From Coptodactyla brooksi (lineage: Eukaryota; Arthropoda; Insecta; Coleoptera; Scarabaeidae), in the NCBI GenBank assembly GCA_033557675.1, contig JAWQRM010000307.1, positions 1 through 24,380 of the forward strand: 24,380 bases of DNA, written 5' to 3'. Under the pieces are notes generated by a model that searched no databases, had not been told where the DNA came from, and saw only the letters and a list, made by a program, of their open reading frames with translations. The position numbers and the translations under genes are program-made. Position 1 is the first letter of the stretch, and each line of letters starts with the position of its first letter. Positions 1 through 10,282 of the stretch are shown one piece after another.

Positions 1-90
1 GGCTATTCACAAATATAAGTAATTGTTCTGTATGTTTCTTATTCTTTTTGCAAATGCCTATTGAAATCAGGGAGGTTTTTTTGCCGGACC

Positions 91-93
<3 letters not shown>
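1..93. mobile_element. Right terminus of a TA-flanked DNA transposon that extends beyond the window
   Basis: The stretch ends in GCCGGACCCTG at 83-93 and is followed directly by TA. Read from the other strand the end begins CAGGGTCCGGC, close to the CAGGGTGTC terminus of the element at 168-1160 and like termini of Tc1/IS630-type transposons in arthropods. Only one end is in the window, so the matching left end cannot be checked. No transposase coding is visible in these 93 bases. Assignment is by terminus and TA flank only. Confidence 0.4.

Positions 94-123
<30 letters not shown>
94..123. repeat. (TA)n microsatellite
   Basis: Uninterrupted TA dinucleotides follow the transposon terminus ending at 93. 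The tract may have grown from the TA target duplication of that element (inference). Confidence 0.95.
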
Positions 124-125
<2 letters not shown>

Positions 126-167
126 AAGGACTATATGAAAAACTAAAAGCTGGCATTAACATACATA

Positions 168-1160
168 CAGGGTGTCTCAGAAAACAAGCTATATTTTTTA
201 AATAGAATAGTATACTCTTTTCAGAAACATTTTATAGCTTCTGATTTATTCTTTTCATTTGAGTTTAAAAAATGTTGGTCCTATAACAACATTTCCGAAA
301 TAAATCAATAAATGTGTTCGAGTCTAGAGTGCCACGCAAGATTTACTGCCCGCACAATTGAGGGTAGAGTGCTTTGCATGAAACGTCATTGTTTGCAAAT
401 ACCTGCCATTGGTTCACCAGTCACTTGTCAGTTATTGCTTTTGAGCTGGTGTGTGTTACAGTCTGGTATTTATTCAGTTTAAATTGTTATCATTTTGTGA
501 CTAACCCATATTTGTTTACTTTTGTGCTTTAAGTGTTACATACTGCTTACACTGAAAATACCGTCGTTCTTTGATGTACATGAATATATCGACATATCGA
601 GAGGAGTTGTCCAGATCATAAGACGTTCATGACGACAGAAAAAAAATTGAGAGGAACAGGAGATCTATCTTGTCGACAATAAATGAAAGCTCGACTGAAA
701 TTTGCCAATGACGAAGCGAATGGAGTTTTAGCACACTTTGTTGTAAATCCCCTAAATTCCACCCGCGATATTGCTGCTCAGTGTGACGTTTCCAAATCTT
801 CCGTTCATCATTTTAAAAATTCAAAAATTCCATCCATTTAAAATTCATCTTCAACAAGGTCTACGGCCTACAGACTATCCAATAAGATTAGAATTTATAG
901 CAAACATACAAGTGTGCTTACATGATGGTAACAACCTGTTATCAAAGATATTATAGTCAGACGAATCGCGTTTCCATAATAATGGTGTAGTAAATTACCA
1001 TAGTTGTCATTATTGGGTAGATAAAAATCCCCACTGCACGCAATAAATTCATTTTCAAAACTTTTTCCATACAGTCCTTTGCTTACCCTATACCACAGTT
1101 TCCACGTTATCTCTTTCAAATTCCGAGATATCCAGTGGCGAAATCATACTGGGACACCTG
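168..1160 (+). mobile_element. Degenerate Tc1/IS630-like DNA transposon with TIRs and TA target duplication
   Basis: The left end CAGGGTGTCTCAG (168-180) matches the reverse complement of the right end, CAGGTGTCCCAG (1149-1160), with one gap and one substitution. TA lies outside both ends (166-167 and 1161-1162), as expected for the Tc1/mariner/IS630 superfamily. The element is about 1 kb, shorter than a usual full element. It contains a transposase remnant on the plus strand that stops after the first catalytic Asp region, so the C-terminal half has been lost. The element is non-autonomous as it stands. Confidence 0.8.
707..1046 (+). pseudogene. Broken Tc1/IS630-type DDE transposase (HTH plus first catalytic Asp block)
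   Basis: In one frame from 707 the translation reads NDEANGVLAHF and then STRDIAAQCDVSKSSVHHF, a helix-turn-helix DNA-binding region. A frameshift near 810-830 moves to the frame of FHPFKIHLQQGLRPTDY and RLEF, which continues to an in-frame TAG at 954-956. After that stop the same frame reads SDESRFHNNG, where the Asp at 960-962 is the expected first catalytic Asp, then HSCHYWVDKNPH, and ends at TAA 1044-1046. The second and third catalytic acidic residues are absent because the element ends about 115 bp later. The order HTH, linker, SDES.FHNNG, HYW..KNPH is typical of a transposase family common in arthropod genomes. It cannot be functional. Confidence 0.75.
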
Positions 1161-1162
1161 TA

Positions 1163-4100
1163 TATGTAGAATGATAAGAAAGTTCGTTCATTAAAATATA
1201 TCTTCCTCATTCATTCTTACTTTTTTTAAAAGCTAAAACCTGGTCAACACACGGAAAAATTATAGTGAAACTAAAACTTTCTAATGCACTTCCATGCACA
1301 CAGTTTATGACTTAATTCTTTTACATGCGACTTATAGCACTACAGTCTTTATTTTCACTAGCAGTAAAAGTTTATTTTATTACCATAAATCTAATAAAAT
1401 CTGATGGGTACTTACCTGTCAGTGACATTTGTTAATTACGATTTAAAGCTGTATTGTTGACAACAAATCGTGTGCAGATAAAAAAAAGTAAATATATCAT
1501 CTTTATTGAAAATATTGCACGCACGTGATAACATTTGGTACAAGAAAATTATATATAAGGAACATTTATTATAAAAGTCAATGATTGCAATAGAAACTAA
1601 CTATACAAAGAAGAGTTCAGATGAGATACCTATGGTCACAATTTATTAGTTAGCCTAAGCATAACCCCCTGTTCAATCATAGTACTAATAAATTATTATA
1701 CACCGTCTCAATTAAAGTCAACGACATATAGAAATAACGACAAATTATTTACATTTACTGACAGACAGAAAAAGTACATTAAAAATCACTTTGTATTGAT
1801 AAGCAATGAAAATGGAGTAACGATTGGAGGCGAAAACTGATTTCTCACTTACTACGTCATAATACGTTGACAGCGACGTGAATTATGTAATACTTTACAA
1901 GCTCAGGTTTGTGTTGTACGTTTTATAAAACCATGTTACAATTTTGTGCTCACTGGTCAGTAAAAGTGACTTACAATAACATTCATTCTGATGTGGTTAT
2001 CTTTTTATTTAGTGTACACTACTGATTAAAAGAATTAACGTCTTTGGCATTTATATCTAACAAAGTACGGTTTATCTATTCGACCGTAGGAAAATCATAA
2101 TTAGTAGAATTATTTACGGTACTTGAATGAATTCAATGTTACATACAAAAATAATTATGATATTTCTTACAAGCGATATACTTGTTGCACTTTACAGTAT
2201 TTCTTGACATATATTTTTCTTTAATAAATGTTAAAATGTTAAACAGGATTCCAAAATACATAACTTTAATACATGTTAATAAGGAAATACTTATTCTATG
2301 TGATTTTTGTCCATGTGCAATGGACTTTTCTACAAGACTGTATGTAGGAAGTTTAAAAACCAATTAGCCTAATTTTTAAAATATATATCAACTAATATAC
2401 AGGTACTGTTATTTAAATAGTTCAAGGTATACACTGGCGCAAAAATACAATATAGATTACTATAATTAATGACAATCCAAACGAAAGTAATCAGCGTTAG
2501 TTTTTAATTGATACGTTGTATGCATGTATGAAGTTTGTATAATAACCAGCGAGCACATAATTTATTGCATCCTATTGACTACAAAGCTAGCAATAAATAA
2601 CTTACTTCTATACGGAAAAGTCCAAAAATTACACTTAGTTTAATACTGAAACACAAATTATTGCACAGATCCCAACAACCGTCAAGTCCAATATAAAATG
2701 AGAATTCTCAAGCTTGTTACGATGCGAAGATCTAGGCAGTGATCGTCATAATGACCCCTCAGGTACAGTTAAGGCCAATAGGTTATTGATGGTGTAGAAC
2801 ATCATTTAAAAGTCGTTGCGGTAATAAAATTAATTTAGAAATTGATTTGTTCGGGTTAAGTCGGGACGCGCTCAGTTATCCGCAGTTACGGTGAATTACT
2901 GTGGTAAATCAAATGGTTTCGTCGGTGCTCATCGCCACTAAATGAAATACATAAGTGATGAGTAAGGAAACCTATATTCTTTCAGATGTTTCAGATGTGA
3001 TCAACATTATGTATGCAGTTTTGTTAAAACTCCTACTAGTATTGTAGGAAAAGCCATGTATTTGGTCTTTATGAAATTTATATGAGAAAGGGAACAATAT
3101 AGGAACTTCTGTATCCCCTATGTAACGTAATAGGAAGGAAGTTCGATTTAATGCAGTTGAAAACGTAGATATGAATTTACAATGGAAAACCGCATAACTC
3201 CTAAACTATTTACAATTGAGTATTCTAAATTATTTTTTCTAAATTACTCTTTTGTGCAGTATGGGATCAATTTGTAATTAATTTAATTGTGAAATTCCCC
3301 GAACGAGCAAGAAATCGCTTTCTTGGTAACCATTCGCGGAACTATTTTCATCTATCCAACCGTCCGCATCTACAAGGAAATGATAATGATGCCAATTTCA
3401 AAACGAAAGTTTCATATATTCATTTTTTTACGTCAAAAACTTCCAATAGGAAAACGGCTAATTGCTTACTCGCACATTAAAGTGAGTTTTTGATGAATCG
3501 GCATATTTTCTTGGCACCTGTATTCTACAACAGATCTCTGCTCACTTTCTCTCCAATTTTGAGTTGTTACTGCAATCTCTTTTCGTGATGGATATTAATT
3601 ATTTCGTGAATATCTCCGCGAAGGCATTGCTCGCTCCTGTTCAGACATAAATGCATTTATTGCACGTGTTTTTGTGTGTCAGAGAAATTTCCATTCCTCT
3701 TAATGAACTTGTTTGTATAGAATCTACATATGATTATAATGAATATATAAGTGAAGAATATACGACGATATATATCATAGAGTAAAAGGGAACAGACCAG
3801 TGAGGGTTATATGTAAAGTGGAGCAGAGTTAAATCTGGAACGCGGTTATGGTTAAAGCACTCAATGTAACAAACACAGAAACAAAATCATGCGCAGACGA
3901 AATAACAGATAACAAAATATATATTACTTATTTGATAGAAGGGTAAATCTAAATGAACAAAACAGCAATTTTTTTGTGTCATGCATATTTGACAGAGTGC
4001 ATAGGTAGGTCTTGCCAAATAGGTTAAGAAATATATCCATACATAAATTTACCAAAAGTCTTTATTAAACCCACTAGACGTGGTCAAGAAAATATTCTTC

Positions 4101-4814
4101 CTGAGAGTAGTTAATGTTTATAATTTCTTTAATTTACTTAGTAAGCAATATTAAATAATTTCATTTAATATATAACTTGTAAACAATTCTGTTCCCATAG
4201 TATGGTATAGTACACTATGAATTTAATAAAAACACAAAAATAAACTGTATGTTGACTGAACAGCTGTTCTTTTCGGTAGTTGAAGCAGTTGCGCAATAAC
4301 ATCCAGTCACCGAGCAACATCTATTGCGGAGAGAGTTTGTACTAGTCCTAGTTCAGAAAGATAAGATCAGAAATATGAGGGCAACATCGCACAAAAACGA
4401 AATGTTAGGGAGAAAAAAAATACATTATAGGAAGTATAATGGCATTAACATTAGTAATAATTATAATACAGGCTGTGTCATATGACTGACGTTGAGAAGA
4501 ATAACAATGGTGCACTGGACAATATTATGAACCTAAGAAGCCGGCTCTTATAATAATCGCAAAGCTGGAAGAAAAGTGGTATAAAAGGTATTCTAAACAG
4601 AATCATGGATACAGACCAACATTATGCTAAGGAGAGGGTCGGATGAAACTGATATCTATGAGGACATATTCAGGGAGATGATGTAAAGCATCAACAAAAC
4701 AGACATTGAAACCCTAATATACATGCGAACATCTTCAGAACAAACTCTAAAGAAAGGTGGGTACGAAGAGATACTAATAACTTGCAAGAAGGTATCTACA
4801 AAAGATAGTTTATG
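1163..4814. other. AT-rich non-coding stretch, nothing recognised
   Basis: About 3.6 kb with only short open frames, none with recognisable domains. Overlapping frames at 2139-2367 on the two strands and one at 3289-3480 look like chance. A slightly more GC-rich patch lies near 2860-2940. Around 4610-4815 short open stretches occur in two frames, possibly a decayed coding fragment, but I could not match them to any family. No paired termini or long repeats were seen by eye. Confidence 0.5.
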
Positions 4815-5102
4815 AAAATATTAAAAAGTTACATTATATACTAAATTATATCCACGTGCAAATAAGAATTATGAATCTTACGGGGTATGAGAAAACCGAA
4901 AGTCTGTAGTCTTGCAGTTGCTGGAGTTAACAAACAACTTAACCACAATAAGATTGTTCAGAATCCTACTCTCGACATATGTTTCGGTCTATCCAATAAA
5001 CTTTCGTCAGGTGAATGAAAACAGGAACTGTGTGTTGACCTATATATCTACCTCCTACTCTAATTGTTTTCAATTATCATCCGAAATGACCACCCCAATT
5101 GT
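4815..5102 (-). repeat. PLE-1 left inverted arm (pLTR-like), sense to the RT
   Basis: The reverse complement of 6138-6425 aligns along the whole stretch with scattered substitutions. Shared blocks include AAATTATATCCACGTGCAAA, GGAGTTAACAAACA and ACATATGTTTCGGTCT on the plus strand. An open frame of 79 codons at 4912-5151 lies over this arm, but it runs out of the repeat and is not conserved as coding sequence, so I do not treat it as a gene. Confidence 0.85.
4966..5017 (-). ncRNA. Hammerhead ribozyme motif in the PLE-1 left arm
   Basis: On the minus strand the core CTGACGA (complement of 5004-5010) matches the hammerhead consensus CUGANGA. It is followed by a possible stem II (GTTTAT paired with ATAGAC) and GAAA (complement of 4982-4985). 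Helix III is ACA-TA-TGT (4975-4982), and the next base, C opposite 4974, makes the preferred cleavage triplet GTC. Helix I is weaker: CATTCAC (5011-5017) against GAGAGTA, with a mismatch at the second pair and a wobble further out. This is a type I layout, as described for PLE hammerheads. Activity is unknown. Confidence 0.65.
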
Positions 5103-5245
5103 TTTTCCGTTTTTTTACCCAACAGACCAAAAAGTGTTGAGGTCGGGATAGGACCAGGTCCATTGTTAAATATTGTGTTGTTATTTTCCCTTCCTTCTTT
5201 TATGCTTCCTTATTCCTTTATCTTATGATTTAGAGTTATCAGTTA

Positions 5246-5873
5246 TCAGTTATCTTCAACATATTTAAGTCCTTTTTGATATCTAGATTTATTTAGTGGA
5301 ACGTTTAGTACCCTGTCTACCATACTATTAAATACCGCGAATTTATGTTGAAAATGATGATTGGAATCTGATGTTATAAATCTCTTTGTATTGGTGTCTT
5401 TCCGAAAGATATCGAATTCTAACTTATTTTCTTTCCTTATTATTAAATTATCGAGAAAAGGCAGTTTCTTGTCTTTCTTTATTTCACAGGTGAATTGTAT
5501 GCTTTCATATTCCGAATTTCTGTCATTATGGAAATCTTGCATGTTACTGTTTTCAGTATTAAAAATCGCGAACACACCATCCACGTATCTTAACCAAATT
5601 TTAGGAAAACATTTAAGCTTTTGTTTTAGTTTAGTTTCCAAATAACTTATAAAGAGATTGGCTAAAAATTAAATCTGAAATAATTTAAATCTATGAAGGT
5701 TTTAGTTATGTTGATGTATTCTTCGGCATCTTTAGGCATTAGTTTGTTTTGAATTAAGATATTTTTAAAGATGGTTAATGTTTCTTTTATAGGGACATTC
5801 GTTAACAGTGCCGTCACGTCTAAAGAAACTAATATTTCCGTGTTCTTCAGTTTAGTGTGTTTAATATTATTTG
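5246..5873 (-). pseudogene. Penelope-like reverse transcriptase remnant
   Basis: Two minus-strand segments are visible. The upstream one (about 5873 to 5660) contains EILVSLDVTALLTNVPIKET, the RT motif with a catalytic Asp followed by NVP, typical of Penelope RTs. It runs to YFRFNF and a stop. A deletion there removes the next RT motif (G.PMGSPLS-type block). The downstream segment (5641-5246, 131 codons open) has WLRYVDGVFAIF, the catalytic YVDD box with the second Asp changed to Gly. It continues with LPFLDNLIIRKENKLEFDIF and a thumb-like part with HKFAVFNSMVDRVLNVPL, ending LKYVEDN and a stop. The order and wording match Penelope RTs rather than LINE or LTR types. The missing motif and the YVDG change make it non-functional. 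No GIY-YIG domain is detectable after it. Confidence 0.85.
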
Positions 5874-6005
5874 TATTATATTGCTAATATTGTTGTTTAT
5901 TTTATTATTAAGCGTGTTTAATATTGTTAATATTTTTTAATATTATAACTATCGACTTTATAAACAATATTAAACACACTAAACTGAAGAACATGGAAAT
6001 ATTAG
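5829..6005. repeat. Inner inverted repeat around an AT-rich junction inside PLE-1
   Basis: CTAATATTTCC...GTGTGTTTAATATT (5829-5873) is repeated in reverse at 5961-6005, with one clear mismatch (CGTG versus CATG). The right copy is the start of the RT segment read on the plus strand. The spacer (5874-5960) is almost all A and T and holds another GTGTTTAATATTGTT at 5914-5928, so the junction itself is repetitive. This is where the RT is turned back on itself. Confidence 0.8.
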
Positions 6006-6137
6006 CTTACTCAGCTCACTAAATATAATAGATCAGAAAAATCTAGCGTGACTGCCCATATGATAACTTTAAAACATAAGACTAATGAAAAATAATACAA
6101 TTGAATAGGCAGGTTAACACAAATAGTCAACTTGCAA

Positions 6138-6425
6138 TTGGGGAGCTCATTTCGGACGGCACTTGAAAACAATCAGAATAGGAGGTAGATATATAGGTCA
6201 ACACACAGTTTCTGTTTTCATTCTCCTGACGGAAGGATCATTAGACAGACCGAAACATATGTTGAGAGTGAGATTCTGAACAATCTTATTATGGTTGAGG
6301 TGTTTGTTAACTCCAGTAACTACGAGACCACGGACTTCTGTTTTTCTCATATCTCGTAAGATTCATAATTCTTATTTGCACGTGGATATAATTTAATATA
6401 TAACATAACTTTTTAATATCTTCAT
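6138..6425 (+). repeat. PLE-1 right inverted arm (pLTR-like), antisense to the RT
   Basis: This is the inverted partner of 4815-5102. Similarity runs from about TTCGGACGGC near 6150 through GGAGGTAGATATATAGGTCA to CACGTGGATATAATTTA and AACTTTTTAATAT. Its outer end carries an extra hairpin (6407-6436) that the left arm lacks. Confidence 0.85.
6218..6271 (+). ncRNA. Hammerhead ribozyme motif in the PLE-1 right arm
   Basis: Helix I pairs TCATTCTC (6218-6225) with GAGAGTGA (6264-6271): eight pairs, one a G-T wobble. The core reads CTGACGG (6226-6232), one base off CUGANGA because the last A is G. GAAA is at 6252-6255. Helix III is ACA-TA-TGT (6255-6262) and the cleavage-site base is T6263. Stem II between 6233 and 6251 is poor. 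The pairing partners are well kept, but the A9-to-G change probably weakens or abolishes cleavage. Confidence 0.6.
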
Positions 6426-6436
6426 ATTAAAAAGTT
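6407..6436. repeat. 13-bp perfect hairpin at the outer end of PLE-1
   Basis: AACTTTTTAATAT (6407-6419), loop CTTC, and ATATTAAAAAGTT (6424-6436) are exact reverse complements. The left arm of PLE-1 has only one half of this sequence (AATATTAAAAAGTTAC near 4818). The hairpin could be a terminal fold-back formed on integration (inference). Confidence 0.85.
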
Positions 6437-7740
6437 AAAGGGAGGTTAGATGAAATAGTGAACCTGAATGAATTAATTCACTCAGATTGTTGAAGTAATG
6501 ATGCATGCTGGTGAATGTTTTGTGGCTTCAGTTGAAGATCCGCTTGTATCGGATCCCAGAAGCTATAAGCTTGCAGTTCAGAGTAAACTACACACAAAAC
6601 AAAGTTACTATGTAAAAATATAATAGATTCTTACTTTAGCGAAAACAGAACCATGTAGGATACAAAGTAGGAAAATTGTGCTCGCCAATAAAGAAAAAGT
6701 TAATATAAAATGTATAATCCTTAGTTTTGTTATAGAATTGTGCATGCCAAGCATTATCGAAAGAAAAGGACTTTATAACACAAAAGGAGTAACAAGAGAA
6801 CTTTAGATACAAAATTTCAAATGCTTTAATATCCAAATGTTGATATTTTTGACAGAGATCCTGCAAATAAAGATTGTACTTTCAAAGGGAAATAGTGTTT
6901 AAAAAAGTTAGAAATTGCAACAACCAATAAGAAAGACTATCGAAAGTTAAAAGAAATAAATAACCACTTCTCGGTCAAAAATATGTCGAATTCAATAATT
7001 CTAGTAAAGCCACTAATAGTGATTAAACCATTACTACTAATACTACTTCAACCACTAAACTTGGACATTTTTACGAAAACTTTACTTCGTACAAGGATTA
7101 TTACAAAGTCCTTTAAGTGTTGGCCTGATTGCGTATTTTACTACATATTTTAATTTTTTCTTAAACATCTTTGTGCCAAAATGCACATTTTGCTTTTTCT
7201 TATTGCAATACAATACATCTTAAACCTGGAGCATTTTAAGGCACACTGTTACAACTTCTTTCGAAAAATGATTGCTCTGTTAAAAATTATCACGTACTAA
7301 GGCGCAGGGCTACATAACAGGAAGAAGGAAAAAAATATTACCAAATTTACATAAATCTTCAGCATTATCAGAATCTTGATAATTATAATGCTAGGCAGAA
7401 TGGCGGTACAAAGGAGAAAATCTTGAGAATAAATAAATGAATGCTGAATTTGCCTATATTACGATTTGAGTACCTAGCCAAAGCTGTACTGTGAAACGAA
7501 GTTTAGCACTAATGAATTTATGAACAATAAAATTTGATGGGACGGAACTTATGGTCTATGACATGAATGTATGGCATTAAAGCGTATAAGCGTTTCTTTA
7601 TATATTAGGTCGAATAGAGATTTTTAATAGCTTATTATAACCAGAATAAAGATGCACTAGAGACTACAGCATCAAAAATCCATCCGATAATCAAAGCTAA
7701 AATGTCGAAGTAAAAGTTACATAATAATATATATTATTAC
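6437..7740. other. AT-rich non-coding stretch, nothing recognised
   Basis: About 1.3 kb without a recognisable gene or paired repeat. A 76-codon minus-strand frame at 6636-6866 has no family features. Near its end, at about 7724-7741, lies the exact 18-bp palindrome TAATAATATATATTATTA. Confidence 0.5.
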
Positions 7741-7832
7741 ATAATATGTGGCGCTAGACTCCAACGATGAGTTTGGATAATCCTAAGAGGACCCGGTTCG
7801 AATTAGTCCGGATTAGCGAGGTTGTAGTGTAT
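7741..7832 (-). mobile_element. Probable pogo/Tigger-like transposon terminus
   Basis: Read on the minus strand from 7832 the sequence begins CACTACAACCTCGCTAATCC and continues GGACTAATTCGAACCGGGTC, then TAGGATTATCC. This resembles pogo/Tigger terminal repeats (ACCTCG.TAATCCGGA...). Outside it on the plus strand is TATA, compatible with a TA target. No partner end and no transposase were found, so this is a solitary remnant. The GGTTCGAATTA within it looks like a pol III B box but is better explained by the terminus. Confidence 0.45.
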
Positions 7833-9406
7833 ATAATTTTACATTCATGAGTGCAAGCACTATATTCGCCAAAGTCTTTACACGGATAAGTAGGCCATTG
7901 AATTTCGTCCCAGAGAAATTAATGTCACCGCCTTGAATACTAATGATGTCCGACGCATCGACTATATTACACAAAAAAAAGATCATGTGGACGACTGTGT
8001 TTATTCCTTTCTGGGAAACGTGCAACAGCGCGCACATTTCGTGTTGAATAACTGTAGTGAATGTTTCAGAAATTTCATGTTTTATTCATCGACTCTGCCT
8101 GGACCCAGAAGAGAATGTTTTATTTATGTTCTCATATCTGTAATTAATGTTTCTCTGTTGCTACATTTTTTTGGGCAGGTGGCATTTATGTAAGAAGTAA
8201 TATTATTCATATGAGAAGTAAATATGCTGTGTGTTTCGTGACGTTAAACTCACGACAATGAACTCGGTTAAATGAGCTAATTAAATTTACAAATTAAGCT
8301 AACGAATTAACTACACCGAACGCTTGTTCGATTAATACTTATCAGTATTAATGCATAGAACTAAGCGAACCTACAAAGAATAAATGTTAATGAGTCTATT
8401 CAACTAGTAACTATACAATAGGCTATACAATTTTCAGGAAACCAAAATCAGTAAAGAAATGTGTGCCAAACTATTAACACAATTCAAATTGCGAAAGAAC
8501 ATTTAATTTATTTTAAATCCAAAACGAAAGAAAAAGCCATTAATAATATTAATTCTAGAAAGTATTAAAATGAAAATCAATGAACTATTTAATTTATTGC
8601 AACATATTGTTGTCAGCCTAACGAATATGAGGGTGCTCTGGACTCTGTCAGAAATACGAGGATGAATTAATTGTTTCTGTCATGAAAGCACATGATCGCA
8701 GTTTTGACTCCTACGTTAAAGTATAATATGAATGCTTCTGATAAACACAAATTCTGACATTATTTTAAGGAAAGATGTTTCTTTTGGCCAGTATTATCAC
8801 AAAGAAAGCAATTTGGAACTACTACATTTCTATTAGAATAATGATCGAAAGCTGAAGGAAATTCAAATATACAATATCTAAATCGCGTGATAATATAGAC
8901 AAGCTTCCAAACCTGTTTGAAAGCTTGAATGCAATTGAATATGTATTATTCGACATTGCTTTAACAATAAAGACTGTAAACATAAAACTCATTAGTCAAG
9001 ATATTGGCATACTCAAATTATTTTCTTGATCACACGACAATTCTTTGATGTAATATTTACCAATCCTTGGAAACGTAATGTAACAGTATTTCGAAGCTTC
9101 TGATGATGCTAACTTGATTAGCGAAATCATGTTTATTGCGGTTCTTGAGAATAAAATGCATAATTTTCAAAGCTTTTCTAAAGTAAACAATACAACGGTC
9201 GTCGAGCATACATTTTTCAGTTTTGGTGTAGTATAACGGTGACAATTGTTTTACTTCGTTGGAAACATATTAAGTGTATGGTAACTGGACTATTATTTTT
9301 ACAAAGTTAATTTTTAATTCAAATCTTGTTAGTTTTGCGGTATCTCAACTTAACATAATTAAACTTTAAATAGAAAATGCTAATTTTACGTTATTATGTT
9401 TTAAAG
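7833..9406. other. AT-rich non-coding stretch, nothing recognised
   Basis: About 1.6 kb. Two open frames overlap on opposite strands at 7813-8193 (86 codons plus, 74 codons minus). Neither has a domain, signal or motif I can name, and at most one could be real. A 62-codon minus frame at 9057-9245 is likewise unremarkable. No repeats or termini were seen until the mariner end at 9409. Confidence 0.45.
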
Positions 9407-9490
9407 TATTGGGTTGTTCGGAAAGTAATTTCGCCTTTTTCGCAGCAGAGGGGTAAGTTGTATTTTAACCAGCCAACTTATCCATCCATT

Positions 9491-9890
9491 ATTTTCAAAA
9501 ATATTTAATGTTCAAGACTTAAAGATAGCTTATTATAATTTGGAGAGAGTTGGAAACCTTTTTACCAAACTTAAACAAACCACCCTTGCATCTATAATAT
9601 CAGGTGTTGTATAGTGTACCAGTTGTGGAGACTGTGACTCTAACTATACAAGACAAACTAAGGTATGGTTGATTAATTGGATCAAACAACATAAGTCAGA
9701 TATCATTAATAATAAACCTATTAGCGGTTTGTCGCAACATGCCATAAACAATAATCATATGTTGTATGATGTAAGGATCCTTTATAAAAAGGATAATTTA
9801 CTTGAAAGATTGCTTTTTGAGATGATTGGTATTCAATCCACCCCTAACACAATTAATTTGCGCTCGCATGTTGACCAGCAATATATATAA
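9491..9890 (+). pseudogene. PLE GIY-YIG endonuclease remnant (copy A)
   Basis: The frame reads YYNLERVGN, then TKLKQTTLASIISGVV, an in-frame TAG at 9612-9614 where the Tyr of the GIY-like GVVY motif should be, then CTSCGDCDSNYTRQTKVWLI. The CxxCxxC cluster is the zinc-finger-like insert typical of PLE GIY-YIG domains, and NYTRQT stands where YIGQT is usual. After WIKQHKSDIINNK comes SQHAINNNH and RLLFEMIGIQ, where the Glu is the expected catalytic one. The frame ends at TAA 9888-9890. The usual Arg in the KGWLINR part is Trp here. A frameshift lies just upstream near 9510. The domain would cut target DNA during integration if intact; this copy cannot. Confidence 0.8.
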
Positions 9891-10282
9891 TTAATTATAA
9901 GTAATATATATAGTTATCTATTAAAATTACATAATAACAATATTCTTCAGTTAGATAGTAGACATAAGTTAAGTGATGTCAGTGAACTAATTTTCTAGTG
10001 TTTAAATTTGTATTTTTCGCGCGCCGCCCTCCTTCAGAGGTGACATGGCTGGCTTTCTAGTTGTAATTTAGGTTGGTGCTGTTGAAAATGGTAATTTTTG
10101 TTTATTCATTATTAAAGTGTTGGCTCGTTGCGACATTGTCATTGTTTTTCGATTTATTTTATTATCTTACTGTTTCATGTCTCTTATTGCTGGATTAGCT
10201 GTTTTTGTGTATTATAGACCACTTTGTTAGGTAAGCTTTGTTGTTTTTAGTTCCAAATTACATTGTGATACTTGGTTTCTCT

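Larger units (their letters stand above)
4815..6436 (-). mobile_element. PLE-1: Penelope-like retroelement remnant with inverted terminal arms
   Basis: A minus-strand reverse-transcriptase remnant (5246-5873) sits between two inverted copies of a block of about 288 bp (4815-5102 and 6138-6425). The RT has Penelope-type motifs, and each arm carries a hammerhead motif, a known feature of PLE terminal repeats (pLTRs). In RT orientation the order is: inverted block (6138-6425), a short RT segment in reverse (5961-6005), AT-rich junction, RT (5873-5246), sense block (5102-4815). Penelope elements are known to occur with terminal repeats in direct or inverted orientation. Most of the N-terminal part and any GIY-YIG endonuclease region are missing, so the copy is incomplete. 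No clear target duplication was found. Confidence 0.75.

Noticed and set aside
4912..5151. 79-codon plus-strand open frame
   Set aside because: It lies over the PLE-1 arm, which carries a hammerhead on the other strand, and extends past the repeat. The inverted copy does not keep it open as a meaningful protein.
5361..5645. 94-codon plus-strand open frame
   Set aside because: It is the antisense shadow of the Penelope RT remnant on the minus strand.
7790..7815. tRNA-like B box (GGTTCGAATTA), possible tRNA or SINE
   Set aside because: No cloverleaf or acceptor stem forms around it, and the sequence is better explained as part of a pogo/Tigger-like terminus on the minus strand.
7813..8193. 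Overlapping open frames on both strands as possible host exons
   Set aside because: No recognisable domain, no clear splice pattern, and lengths expected by chance.
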